The notes beneath the pieces are model-generated. The model ran no database searches. It was not told the DNA's origin and was given only the letters and a program-made list of their open reading frames with translations. A DNA stretch of 64,000 nt from Tolypocladium sp. Sup5 PDA-1 (Eukaryota; Ascomycota; Sordariomycetes; Hypocreales; Ophiocordycipitaceae), in contig JPHH03000011.1 in assembly GCA_000750105.3 (NCBI GenBank), positions 558,001-622,000 of the forward strand, in the 5' to 3' direction. Shown here in pieces: positions 12,004 through 23,578 of the stretch (position 1 is its first letter; every line of letters starts with the position of its first letter). The translations under genes and the position numbers were made by a program.

Positions 12004-13861
12004 CTTGGCGCAACGGGCTCGAGGCGATGGCCCATCTGTCAGGACTGCAGGGCTCGCTTCCGTCCATGCCAAGTGCCTGCAGATGTCAGGAATTGGCGAG
12101 ATGCAGCCCGACTCGGCAAGTGCCCATATAGCGCATGGCGTCAACGCGTGGGAGCCGCTGGTGCCCGCTGCCAACCAGCCAGCTCAGTCCTCGCACGTTC
12201 AACCCGTTGTTTGGGCGAGTTGAGACATTAAAAGACAGTCTCGCAGCTACCCCCACGGCTCGGGTTTATACGTAATCTTCGGCAACGGGCTACACTTGGA
12301 GGTCAGATGATTCTCCGGCCCTGACGCTGCACGATGCCTCCCATCCATCACATCACACCTCCGTCTCACAAGTTGCGAAACGGTCGGGGGGGTGGTAGCG
12401 CCACCGGCGGGAGCCTCCCGTCAAGTGCGGCACGGCGTCAAACTCAAAGCACGGCGCGACGGCGCGACCTTACGAAACCGCCAGGCCGGAAACGGGGCGC
12501 CCAAGAAGTGCGCCTGCAAACGTTAGCCGAGTTGCTCGGGGCCTTGCGGTGCAACGGCCATGTCGAAATCTAATCAATCCCCGGCTCTGGCCTGGCCTCC
12601 TGGACCTGGACTGGGACCTGGATACCGCCGCCCAGTGGTGCCGCTGTGTCTGCGGGGCGCCATCCATCGCGAAAATAAGCTCTTTTCCCATGAGCAAGCG
12701 TTGTTGTCTCGCAGGTTGCATACAGGAAGCCGGCTCGTACCCTGTGAGGTTGCCGAAGGAGGCGCCCCGTAACTCCGGAGTGCGTCCGTTCTCCGTACGG
12801 AGTAAGGCATTGAGATGGCATCCAGCAAAAACAAATCTCCAGCGGCGATTTAGCGTCTGAAGCACCCATGCATCTCACGCCTTGCGATGACACACGGAAG
12901 ACTAGTCCCTACATGTACTCGTCTTTCGCTCACATCTCTCACCCTTTGCCTCAAGCGATTGTTCTGGTGGTGGCCAATCAACCCCAGCGTTCTGGCTCAA
13001 ACAGCGCGTGGGATTCACAAACAGGTGTCACTGCGCACTTATTAGGGGGTGATGACTCGCAATGACGGTCGAGATGAAGAGTTCGTCCAAGCACCTTGGT
13101 CCTGTCCTTTTCGTCTCAGTCCTTGATGCCTTGGCCCAGCAACTTGTTCATGAATGAAGGGGAGCCCTGTCCGGCCGACCCTGATGAGATCAGTTCATCA
13201 CACCTCACCGTTGAGATCCACCGCCCGGATTCGCCCACGCCCTGCCAAGAGGGCCAGCGGCCCAGTGACACGGTTCTGGGAGACTGAGACTCCACTTTGA
13301 CTTCGGATGCTCAAGTCAACGGCGTACGGGGACTCCCCACCGCGCGCCCCTGGTCTCCAGGCACTGCCATTCTGCAGTTGCGGACTTGCGGGTTCCGAGA
13401 GCAGGCAGTGTCACAACGAGGCATTTGACGCAACTGCCGCAAGCCAAGGAGGGACCCGAAACGGCGTGTTTGGACGCAAGAACCGCTGTTCGTGCCTCAT
13501 CACGGCCATTGCAGCATATGTGAGAATAATGTGATGCAGCGAGGGCCCCTTGCCGGTGACGACGTGTCTTTGCGGATACGAAGTACGCGTATTCACATGT
13601 GGCGGCATCGGGGAACGCCTCGCGGCTTCTTGGCGATGAACCCCTGCTCAACCCTCGCTGCTTTCGGGGACGAGAAAGTCGACCTGTCCGTATTTGATTC
13701 CCAACTTCGCCGAAACGCTCGGCGACGACCAGATGCGGCCCTAGCCGTACCCGACCTGCTGGATGACATCGGCCCCGCCTAGCGGTTACCATGAGGGACA
13801 TGCTTGTACATCCCCGTCCCCCATGCCCTCCGCCAATATGTGTTGCAACCGATCACGTTAT

Positions 13862-13880
13862 GTAGTATTTGCAATACTAC
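13862..13880. repeat. Short perfect inverted repeat (8-bp stem, 3-nt loop)
   Basis: GTAGTATT, a TGC loop, then AATACTAC. AT-rich for its surroundings, with no adjacent gene to regulate. Confidence 0.6.
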
Positions 13881-15132
13881 TATAATAAGCTCGGGTCCGG
13901 GGCAGCTCTACTTTTGAGGTTGAGCATAGGTGTTGTAATAGCACCGCTGGATGGTGCCATGGTTCATATCGCCGACCCGAGGCAAGATTTCCGGTGCTAG
14001 CAGCACGACGTTGACGATTGTGAGGCTACTGGCCATGTGTGATGGCTACTTTGGTGGAACAGCCGTCTGGGGGTAGCGCGGTTGCCGCCCGGAGCTAACT
14101 CTCGAGCCAGGCCGTCGAAGCTCGCACCGCTTCATGATTCACGGCGGTACCTGAGCGGGGTGATATTGTAGCCGTCGGCACCAGAGCGTCCGGGTGGCAT
14201 CTTGGCTCAACGGAGTCAAGCACTCGACATTTCTTGGCGAGAGATACTACGAGTATATCGTACAAGGTACTATGTGAAGGCAAGCCAGGCTACGCCTCCC
14301 CGTTTCGGGACTGCGCCCCCGGACAGAGGCTGTTGATATAGCCCTGCCAGGGCAGATATGCCGAAGGGCTCTCTCTGCGCTCTTCGGCCACTCGAAGCGC
14401 GCCACCTCAGAGGCTCCTATCCGGGTAGTCCCAGTCGCGACAAGTGCGGGCACTTCGTGACGCTGATACGTTCCAGGCATCGCCTTTGGAACTGCTTGTC
14501 TGCGTCAAGTGTTACCGTGTATTTCGAATGGCTTCGTCGGAGCCAGAGGCAGACGTGTGTTCGGACTCCTGCCTCTGTCCGGCGTTCAACAGCTCAGCCC
14601 GAAATATCCTCCCGAATATAAATACCAGGAGCCCTCTTGGGAACTGCTGGTGCTATGGCGGCGTCGTAGCCTATCCGTGTCTCGGACCGCGGCGGCTCGG
14701 AATCGGAATCGAGGTGGCAAGTGCCGTCCAGAGTCGTGGGGTGTTGGTGTTCACGATCAGCCTCGGACAACGCTCTCCGGTAATGCGAGACATGAAGAGC
14801 ATCCGTGGTAGAGCATCCGCCCTCGCTGAAGCACGTTGTGTCCGGTGGCTCATACGTCAAGCTGTCGACTATGGCGCTAACCGGCTTGCTGGTTTTTCAC
14901 TGTTTACAAGCTTCCTGATTATACGGTGCTTCGAGGCAATGATGCTGGAAGCCAGGTCTTACTTGGGTCAACGACAGAGCGCCGAGCACATCTTTACCTC
15001 CATTCATAACCCAAACTCTATCCACTATCAATAAAGAGAAGAACAATGTACCAGGCGCAGCATGTATTTCCATAATATCATAACCCCCCTTTAAAACCCC
15101 AGCATGCTTACATGCGACAGCAGTCCCGGAAC

Positions 15133-16905
15133 TCAACAATCCAGAAACGCCTCAATCTCGTCCCGCAGCTCCGCCAGGTGCCGCCCCAGACTCTCCTCCT
15201 TGGTCCGCACCGCGCGGTACGACACGTCCACCACGTCCGAGAACATGGAACTGCCGCCGGCCCCGTCGCCGCCGCCGCCGGTGGCAGGCTTCTCCTCGCC
15301 GCTGCGGAGGGCCGGGTCGAGCGCGGCGGTGGCGTTGCGCAGGCGCACGAGGAACTCCTCGGCGAGCTGGATGGTCAGCGACATCTGCAGCGAGGGCGTC
15401 GACTCGACGGCGAAGGAGCCGACCGTCACGTCGGGCAGCTTCCAGAACTTAAAGGCCGCGCGGGCGTCGGCCTGCGAGAGCTCAATGCGCACGAGGTTGA
15501 AGACGCGCTGGTACATGTCCAGCAGGCGGACGTACGTCGAGAGCACGAACATGGAGTTGCCCGGGTCGGACCCGTCCAAGCGGCCCTCGTCGCCGGAGCC
15601 GGTGCCGGACAGCCGGTCCAGTATGTCGGCCACGCAGCGGGTGAGCTTGAACATCTCGTCGATGGGAAACCCGCTGGCCGGCTCGGATGACCGCCCGTTG
15701 CACGCCGCCCCCTGCTGCTGCTGCGGCGGTGGCGGCAGGACGGACGAGAGGTCCAGCAGACGGGCGTTTATATCGGATAGTTGCGCCATCCAGTGGATCG
15801 TAGGGGCCTCTCTGCTCTGTGTCGGCGCGTGGGCAGCCTGTCTCAGCGCAATCTGTCTGGGCCGGTGCTTGGCTCGCTGCCGCTGCCGTCTGGTGTCCGA
15901 GCCGCCGTGTTCAGGGGCGCCGGGCCGTCTCCTCGGCGCGATGGTCGGCACGACGCGGTGGAACTGGCCGCTACCCGCCGGGGGGAAGGGGCTGGGCGCG
16001 CCGATCTGCGGAAAGGGGTCTGTGGACGGGGCGAGCTGCTGTTCCCACGGCTCGGTAAAGGACGCCGGGGCTTGGAAGGCGTCGACTGTGCCGGGGATGA
16101 GAGAGTGTGAGAGGTGGTCCGCTTGGGGGGGCGTCAGGAACGCGAGCTGCTCAAAGTCGAAGTTGAAGTCGCTCAGTTCGAGGGCAGGGTCAGGGCCGAC
16201 GACGACGGAGTGGTGCGTCGTTGCGAGGTCCGCCGTGCGAGGGGTTATGGGACCTGCTGCCGAAACGAAACGGTTAGCCGGTGGTCAAACAGCATCAAGA
16301 TGCGGAGGGATACGATGTCGTCAAGTTGACAAGGAAACGTACCAGCCTCGGGTTGGACAAGGCTCAGTTCGCTGCCAGTCCTCCGTCTCTTGGGGGATCT
16401 GCGTCCGACGATGACTGTCTGAGGGCCAGGGGTGGGATGTTGTCGGTGTAGCTGCTGGTGTTGCGGTTGTTGCTGTGGTTGTTGCTGTGGTATTTGCTGC
16501 TGCTGTTGCTGTTGCTGCTGCTGCTGCTGTTGATGTTGTTGATGTTGCTGCTGCTGCTGCTTCTTATACCGCAGAGACGGACTCGACTTGCACTCGGCGT
16601 GCAGCCTGACACAGCGCTCGCAGGCCTCGTCGCCGACACGCTTGCAGCTCAACTTCTGGGAGTGACAGCGATCGCAGGCTTTCCTAATGACATTATCGGC
16701 ATGGTCATGGCCATTCCTTCGGGGGCGAGGGCGGACGGAGAAGAGACATGGAGTTGGTTTAAGAAGACGGTCTGCCGAAGCGCGAGAGACAACAAACCCA
16801 CCCCCCCCCCCCCCGGGAAGGGGGCGAAATGCAACCGGCCGTGGCCGCTCTGCGCTCGCAGTCTCCCCGGCGGCGCCCTTGAGACAGGGCGGTGCTGCTG
16901 CTCAT
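15133..16905 (-). CDS. Zn(II)2Cys6 transcription factor with polyglutamine tract
   Basis: Predicted nuclear DNA-binding regulator of about 522 residues. Exons on the minus strand are 16905-16802, 16683-16343 and 16256-15133. The binuclear zinc cluster is C-x2-C-x6-C-x7-C-x2-C-x6-C (CDRC...SC...CERC...EC), residues about 38-67. A Q/H-rich tract encoded by CAG/CAA repeats follows, then a basic RRSPKRRR stretch, a Pro/Ser-rich middle and a helical C-terminus ending EAFLDC. The zinc-cluster frame has no in-frame ATG before an upstream stop, so a first exon must be spliced on. The ATG at 16905 gives a 104-nt exon whose phase fits exactly, but its donor lies in a run of 14 G, so exon 1 is tentative. 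The second intron (16257-16342) has a GCTAAC branch site and a NAGNAG acceptor. Its target genes are unknown. Confidence 0.85.
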
Positions 16906-19361
16906 TGGCCGTTCGGCAGGGTGCTTGAGCGATCCAGACCGCCGGTTCGAGGGCGGGCGTGCTGGGCTGTCGTTACCAAGGTCGTGGATCACGGCGTGGG
17001 CGCTGCGCGCATGGGGTCGCTCTGGCGCCGTCCCGGGTCCGTGGGAACAGCAGGCGCGGGATGAGACAGTACTACGGCCTGGCTGTTTCCCCTGGGACGG
17101 CATGGGACGGATATTAGACAAACCCGATCCTGCAGATGCTCGCGTAGCCAGCGTCTCGGCTGCTCGAGCCACCGCCGCGACGGGGGGTGCGCCGTCCTCC
17201 GAGCAGCAACGGCCGGCGGCGGCTGTCTGCAACTCTGAGACAGCACCACGGTCCGAAGGTTCTGCTGCTGCTTCTCTCGAGGCTCGAATCCCGGCCCAAT
17301 GGGTCGGTGTGGTCGCAGCGTTCCCCGGAGGCAGGGCCGTGTTGCGACATTGGGGGTTCCCGGTCCGGGGATGGCCTGCGTGGGGAGACGAACTCTTGCC
17401 GTCTTTGGCTAATCGCTTCGAAGGCGTTGCATGGAGACATTGTTGGCTTGTCGTGTCCATACCAGCCACGAATCGTGTTTAGGTTGTTCCTCTCGGCTCT
17501 TCTGCAGCCCGTGTCACCGAGAGCGTTCCTGGAGCCGGGCTCTGAACGCTCCCGCCGAGTAGATCTCTGGACTATCACTGGGGAGGATCTCGCAAGGAGG
17601 CTCGAAGTGTGTGTCGAGTTTCAACGCCGAGCCAAGCTCGTGGTTTGGGAGGTACGGCTCACGCCTCGCGTGCCGTATGCGGTTATGTGCAGGCCAAGGC
17701 CCTGTGTCACGGTATCACGACCTGAACTTCGTGCGACCAGTTCGAAGTCCGCCCCATGAGGGCCTAATTGCGGGTTCTCGATACTGCATTGCCCTCGGCC
17801 TCAGACTTGGAAGTAAAAGAACACTGCATATGTGACTTTAACATCTGGCTTCCCCGGGTCTTAGTCTGCCAGGCGTCGGCGTTACATGTATCTGGGATGG
17901 TCTGCCGATCAAACCATCACGACAACGTGGCCGATCGGCACGCTATTGTGATAGAAACGTTCTGGCAGAGGATCGGTGTTCGTCGATGGCATATCTTGCT
18001 CGTTCATGCGCCTGCTTCCGAAACCACAGTGTCCCCGTCCACTCGGGAGACGGTTCACTATCCGCACACTTGGCTCCAGAGCGGAAGCTCGACCGAGAGC
18101 AAGAGCCGTGCCGCCTGTTCTTGACCCAGGAAAGCTAAATATAAAGACCTCCTACGCGAGATACCGACGCGGCCCGATACGGTGCTGAATGCAGTGTCTC
18201 GCCTTCGCGAGACTCTTCCCTTCCGTCCGGGGTCCACGGGCTCGTTTATCCCGTCAAAGGCAGGGAGCCGTTCAGCCTCCCACGCGCGCGCTGCCAGTTC
18301 CGACATTACGGTATGCGACTACACAAGCGTGTTCTGAATGGCCCTTCTCGCATGGTCAATGCCCAGGATTGGCACGATGGAGCCTAGTACCGACACGGTG
18401 CTTCTGCAGCCCGGTCTCCAGATCTGAGATGGCGATAGGCGTTCGCACAATACCGCTATGCTATCGAATTTGCTAGCGAGAGCTGCTGGTTCGGGTCTTG
18501 TCGATGCAAGAACAGCGCATCGTAGCCAGTTTGTGGCGAGGTAGAAATGACTCTTCAACTCGTACAAAAGGCCAAAAGTCAGGGCCCTCTAAAGATCGAA
18601 CATGCCCTGTCTTGATTAACCGCACAAGCCAGAACGGATATCCGACACGCTCAAGGTCCTATTTCTGGATACGCAAAGTGGCGACTTGGGTTGTCCATTC
18701 TGAGACTTGCCGAGGGTTCTAGCACAGGGGAAAGCCGAGCAGTAAGGAAATTGACTCCCGCTGCAGGAACACGACGAAAAGAACCAATGCTTGCCGGAAT
18801 AGTGACGTATTGTATATGTTGCACAAGCTCAAAACTGTTGAGACCGGACTCATTTCTATTCGGAGCCGTACGCGGTCGCACAGAGCACCGCCGCAGCAGC
18901 GCCAACGCGAGTTCGGGCATGAAACAGAGCCTCAGGGAACATGCTTCCAGTTAAAGCTATACAAGGGCCCGTGTGAGTGCCATGTAAAGTCGCGACGTGG
19001 CAATTCACATCGAGTTAAGAAGTAGACCCCCTTCGTGTTGTATGTTTGTGGCGTCTGCCCAAGCGAAAGAGGCGTGCTGGAAGCAAGTCTTGTGTGTCGG
19101 GTGCACGAGGATCGGACCCGAACAGCTGGGTCAGATGTAGCGGTGAGAACGACCGTTCCGAATGCTGTGTGGCATCGATGTGTGTTGCCTTCGCGAGCGC
19201 TGTTGACGAGAGGCTCAGGGTGTTGCTCGCACATCGCCACCTCCCAAGGAGTTTTGTCGGTGGCTGCTTCAAGCTGTGAGAAGTCGCGTACTAGTTTTAT
19301 GGATATGGTGGTCCTGTGGGTGCTTGCAACAACAGACTTGATTAACGGGCGCTCGCTCTCT
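16906..19361. other. No gene recognised
   Basis: About 2.5 kb upstream of the Zn2Cys6 gene and downstream of the secreted-protein gene. Open frames are short and have no family signature. It probably holds the regulator's promoter and a 3' UTR. Confidence 0.45.
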
Positions 19362-20999
19362 TCACATATCATCACGCATCTCGTCGTGTGGCCTCCAATA
19401 GCCTCTCCTGCTGGGCACAATCTCATCACTCGGCTGGCACCCCGGGTTCCAGTAATCCTCTGGGTCACCAATCGGCCACATAACCGTGAGAAGCAGCTCG
19501 TCGGCCGGGCACACCTGTGGCCTTTGCCAAGTCGTCCAGGCGAGCTCCTCCCGTAGAGAGTGCAGAATCCGCCGGCTGGCTTCGACGGCCTTGTCCAGCT
19601 TCTCCTCGTCGCCGTCTGTGGGAATATGCGACCCAAATGGAGGAGTAGCCGAGGATGCCTCAAGAAGAATGGACCGCATGGTAAACAGTTTGGTGCATAT
19701 TCCAGACATGACCGTCTCTATCGCTGCGTGAATGAGTCCGTCCTCGAGGCTCCAGCTGTCCTGATCCAAGTATGTTGGCAGAAGGTAGTGTTCTATGCAC
19801 ACATCAACTGCCTCCGCAGTTCGGTTCTTGTCCTGGTCTTCCGTCACAGCAATGTCTCCTGGCAGAGGTGGCGCGTCAAAGTATGTGAGCGAGGCAACCG
19901 CGAGTTCGCCAATGAACTTGGACGATGGCAGTTCCGGCGAGGCCATCACGGTGAGCCGATTGGAGAATCGCGTCACAATCATGTCAACGACGGCCTGCCA
20001 GTTCACCGTAAATCTCCTGGGCTTGGTGAAGACGTCTCGCACGTGTGACTTGATGTCCGTGAGCTCGTCCAAGCCGGCGGCGGCGAGTCGATGGAGGTCG
20101 GGCCGCTTCGGGTCCGTGTTGGAGATGTTGATGGGGAAGAAGTAGGCAGAGACCATGGACGAAAAGTCTATCCTGACTCTGTCCCCTCCGAGGCCGTCGT
20201 AGCGCTCAGCCACGGCCCTCGCCCACTGGTAAAGATTCAGAAGCCCATCGTCTCGGTTGTCGTCGCGGAGGACGGTGCGTTGAATTGTCACGAGGTCGAC
20301 GCCAACACTGAAGTCGCAGTAGACCACCTCGAAGCCAATCTCCATGCGCATGAAGCCGTCATACTCCCACTCTTTTATCAAGTCGCAGATGTTGTTGGCG
20401 CGCGCCAGTTCGTCCATGAAGGGGCCCCAGACAGGGCTGGTCTTGTTCTCGCGCAAGACAAGGTCTTGCGTATCAAGCGTCCCCATGTGAGTCTTGCCGG
20501 CACTCATTCCATCCACGTAGAGCAGGTTCAGGTCACGTTTCGCTCTGTACGTATGGAAGTAGCCTCGCATATTCTTGTCGTGTGGTGTTGACGATCCGTG
20601 GCTAGATGCATGGCCCAGTGGCTTCTGCGCTGGATGCATTTCAGGTCCTTGGCTTTGCTGATTACCACGAAGCCGCCTGGACTGGGCAAACGCTTCTGCG
20701 TGCTCGACCTCAAACGCCAGCCATTCGGGCCCCGGGGGAGGGCTGTGCAATTGAGTTCCGTGATACAGCAAGCTGCCCTTTGGCATCACAACGGGGAAGA
20801 AGCTTAAGCCATTGTGCTTGAGGGACGAGCCCCACTGTCTGCCGGCAGAGTGGATGGCGTTGAAGATGTGATGGGCGTTGGCCTGGGCGCTTTCGTGATC
20901 GGGCTGGATGGGCGTTCTCGATGCATCGGCCCAAGGTTGTGTGGATGGGGCGCTGAGGATGGCGCAGAGCGCGAGTGCCAGCTTGGCGAACCGCGCCAT
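19362..20999 (-). CDS. Secreted protein of unknown function, single exon
   Basis: Uninterrupted 545-residue frame. The N-terminus is a clear signal peptide (hydrophobic ALALCAILSAP stretch, cleavage expected around residues 20-27), and no other membrane segment is visible, so secretion or a vacuolar/wall location is expected. Conserved-looking blocks include GSLLYHGTQ and EWLAFEVEHAEAFA in the first quarter, then GYFHTY and LLYVDGMSAGKT(H)MGTLD. I know the pattern from uncharacterised fungal proteins but not a function. A YHGT motif near the N-terminus is reminiscent of ADP-ribosyltransferase folds, but the other residues of such a site are not evident, so this is only a suggestion. Start: the first ATG, immediately followed by the signal sequence. 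The long frames on the opposite strand are shadows. Confidence 0.8.
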   Translation of the reverse strand: MARFAKLALALCAILSAPSTQPWADASRTPIQPDHESAQANAHHIFNAIHSAGRQWGSSLKHNGLSFFPVVMPKGSLLYHGTQLHSPPPGPEWLAFEVEHAEAFAQSRRLRGNQQSQGPEMHPAQKPLGHASSHGSSTPHDKNMRGYFHTYRAKRDLNLLYVDGMSAGKTHMGTLDTQDLVLRENKTSPVWGPFMDELARANNICDLIKEWEYDGFMRMEIGFEVVYCDFSVGVDLVTIQRTVLRDDNRDDGLLNLYQWARAVAERYDGLGGDRVRIDFSSMVSAYFFPINISNTDPKRPDLHRLAAAGLDELTDIKSHVRDVFTKPRRFTVNWQAVVDMIVTRFSNRLTVMASPELPSSKFIGELAVASLTYFDAPPLPGDIAVTEDQDKNRTAEAVDVCIEHYLLPTYLDQDSWSLEDGLIHAAIETVMSGICTKLFTMRSILLEASSATPPFGSHIPTDGDEEKLDKAVEASRRILHSLREELAWTTWQRPQVCPADELLLTVMWPIGDPEDYWNPGCQPSDEIVPSRRGYWRPHDEMRDDM

Positions 21000-21979
21000 G
21001 GCCGAGATTCAACGAGGTGAGCGCTGCCTTTGACTCGGTAAGGAGAGAGAAAGGGATGCCATGGTTGCTGCCTTGGAGCGCAGTCGGACGTCTTACATAT
21101 GAATCATATGCTTTGGCCCAGCCTGTCAGCGCCGACGCGCGTCCGTGCAATCGGAAGCCGAGCCTTATCATCGACGGCCTTCCGAATGTGGCACACAAAG
21201 GTCCCCAGCTGCTGACACCACCACCCAAGGCTCGGCATGATCCGACCTCCAACTAGTTCAATGTTGTTAGTGCTCCGCTGTGTAAGAAGTACGCCGGACA
21301 TAAGACCTCGAGAGTTGTCGTTTGTTGGCTCCTTTGCGCCTTGGATTGTGTCGAGCCCAGGGACCGTGGCAGTTTCGATGCGCGACGGGATGCGCAACAG
21401 CCGCGGTATAGGGCCCAGGAGGGCGGCGGAGCAAGCTCGCAGCAAAGCTCAAAGGTTGGAGAGGCGCAAGGATTGAGTCTCTCATCTCTAGACACCGTTT
21501 GCAAGCATTGGAAAAGCAAAGCAAAAGGCAATGGTTCACGTGCGGCACTGAATTCTGAACAACTGCTACCTAAGTGAGGGTTGGCAGCCTGGCAACCAAG
21601 GCACCTACCTCTCTTGACTGCACCGCACCTGCCTCACTCCGAACACAACACAAGCACTGCTCCTTCCTTCCAGACTGACGACACTTGGCATCGGCCTCTC
21701 CCCCTCGCGTTGATCTTCCATCCTGCATCATTGTGAGCCCGAGGACCTCAGCTCTGCGCCGCCTACTGACCCTTTCTGTGTTCATCTTCCTCGGTTGCAA
21801 CCCGGTGTGATCCTAGGGCTCTGTGGCCAAAGTCACTCACTTTCGTTTCTCATTGCGCGCTTCTCGTCTCTCTGTTTCCTCCTCTCCCTTCGTTGTGACC
21901 ATACACATCAAAGGCTCGGTCTCAGGACACTTGAGGGCCTGCTCATCTCTCCATTCCCTCCCGGCAGACGGCCCTCGCA
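21000..21979. other. Divergent intergenic region, presumed promoters
   Basis: Lies between the divergent starts at 20999 (minus) and 21980 (plus). A pyrimidine-rich stretch at about 21835-21965 just before the plus-strand ATG is typical of fungal core promoters and leaders. No gene seen. Confidence 0.5.
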
Positions 21980-23171
21980 ATGGAGCCCCCAACGACAGAC
22001 ACCACGCTTATGAACCCAGAGCGTGCTGGGATGCTGCGTGACATTGCAGCTGGCGGCGCAGACAGGTCCCTCTCACCGCCCGCTGTCCATGACCCAGAAC
22101 TAGGGCCACAGGTCAGTGGCGCCAATGTGGTTGGCGTGCGCCAGGCCAGCCAGAAACCCAAGGTTCCAATCAAGCGCTCTCGCAGCGAGTCCGAATCCGA
22201 GGGAGAAGATGCGGATGTCGCGCGCGAGAGTAGATTCGACCAGCGGATGTGGATGAGGATGAGGCACCCTCCCATCTTTCATCCCCGTGAGTGTCGGCCA
22301 GGCTACATGAGCCGTCAGGTCGTATCCCACTAACGACATCCCAACAGCACCCACCCCAACCCACGACACGGCGTATCTTGCAAGTCTCCTGCGACTTCGT
22401 CCCTTGCGGCTCATCCTTGAGCCGCCAGCAACCAAATCCAGCGCTCCTTTGGCCAGGACGCACACCACGCACATCACCGATGCCGGGCTTGTTCTCAACG
22501 AGATTATGCGCAGAACCTCAAACCTCCCTATTCTGCGCTTGCCGCTGTTGGCAGACATGGGCGGCACACTCGTCGCAAGCGACGGTGGCATCGACAGAGT
22601 TGTCCATGGCAGCCTCTTGGAAGACATTTGGCCAGGACTCACACCCAAAGAAAAGTACGACTTCGCGCGTCAGCTTCGCAAACTCGTCCAGAGCATGCGA
22701 AAGACACCTCAGAGCCAAAATCGCGCGAGGCGGCGACAGGTTGGTTCGGTCGTCTCCGGCGGGCAGTCATTGCTTCTCGACAAGCACCCGAGTACCACGT
22801 ACTGGGCCGTTCGAACCCGGCCCTCGCAGTCTCAGTTTGTGGCCTTTTTGATTTCCACATTCCACCCCTCTGTCCCCAACGCCGTCGCCGCGAGGATAGC
22901 CTCCGGTTTCCGGCAGTCGGGGCCGCTTGTCCTCAGCCACGGCGAGCTGTGCCCACGGAACGTCATCGTGAACAAGAGCGAGATTGTGGCCATCATTGGG
23001 TGGGACTGCGCCGGCTGGTATCCGCAATGGTGGGATTATGTCAAGTTCTTTGAGGCTCGTACCACCATCAAGAACCAGGACTGGTATGAATATGCCAGCG
23101 AGATTTTCGACACGGAGTCTACCACGGAGCTGGTGGCGTACCAAGGCGTCGCACGGTGCCAGGCGTCGTAA
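21980..23171 (+). CDS. APH/choline-kinase-fold protein with altered catalytic residues
   Basis: Exons 21980-22286 and 22348-23171; the intron has a GTGAGT donor, a CACTAAC branch site and a CAACAG acceptor. The product is about 376 residues. The N-terminal 100 are disordered and charged (SRSESESEGED). The rest resembles fungal aminoglycoside-phosphotransferase-family proteins: a hydrophobic N-lobe, then LSHGELCPRNVIV, where active enzymes have HGDxxPxN, then IIGWDCAGWYPQWWDYVKF, where active enzymes have IDWExAGxxP. The catalytic Asp is thus Glu and the metal-binding Asp position is Gly. It may be a pseudokinase, or a subfamily using shifted residues. Start: first ATG of the frame. A perfect GTAAGT donor overlaps the stop codon (23168-23173), so an additional 3' exon is possible. 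Confidence 0.75.
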
Positions 23172-23578
23172 GTAGGCGATGAGCGGGTGCCTTGCACCAA
23201 CATCCGCGCTCGGGTGTTGGTGAGGGCACTGCCGTGCCGGGCGCCTGTGTGTCACATACCAGCTCGGGCATATTCGAAGGGGGTGCAATCTTTCGCCTCG
23301 GTAGGGGTCCAAACTCGGAGGCAAACCGCCCTCGAGAACGTGCGAGTCAGAGCGATCTATGGATGGTCATGCATGGGCGGTGGTCAGCTGGCAGGGTTCA
23401 GCAGGGGGCTGGATGGACTGTGACAAAGGTAGCATGGATTCGACTTCACCATCGGACGGCGAGCAAGTACCTAGGAGCTACTTTGGCACATGGTTTATTA
23501 GCCCTCTCTGTAATGTACAACAGTTGCAAACTCGGCTTCTCAACGACATCTCTGCCCTGCACGCGTCAACCGCCAGAT
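23172..23578. other. Convergent 3' region
   Basis: Lies between the kinase-like gene (plus) and the superoxide dismutase gene (minus). Expected to hold both 3' UTRs and possibly an extra exon of the upstream gene after the CAG at about 23269-23271. No separate gene seen. Confidence 0.45.

Larger units (their letters stand above)
7569..15132. other. No gene recognised; long gene-poor stretch with repeats
   Basis: About 7.5 kb without a supportable gene. It contains a cluster of the TACGGAGTA motif (8119-8138, 10252-10303, a perfect palindrome at 11988-12003, another palindromic copy at 12791-12802), CACAG repeats near 8715-8745, a GA microsatellite at 11361-11382 and a hairpin at 13862-13880. 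No tRNA or rRNA was recognised by eye. Small multi-exon genes of the kind at 7177-7568 could be missed here. Confidence 0.4.

Noticed and set aside
14444..15034. 196-codon plus-strand frame
   Set aside because: No conserved motif, no signal peptide, atypical composition, no splice-linked neighbours.
17272..17300. tRNA-like B-box (GGCTCGAATCC)
   Set aside because: The B-box does not match GGTTCGANNCC exactly and no acceptor stem or A-box could be paired around it.
16759..17469. 236-codon minus-strand frame upstream of the Zn2Cys6 gene
   Set aside because: Only its last part (from the ATG at 16905) is used as the probable first exon; the rest is low-complexity with no conserved features.
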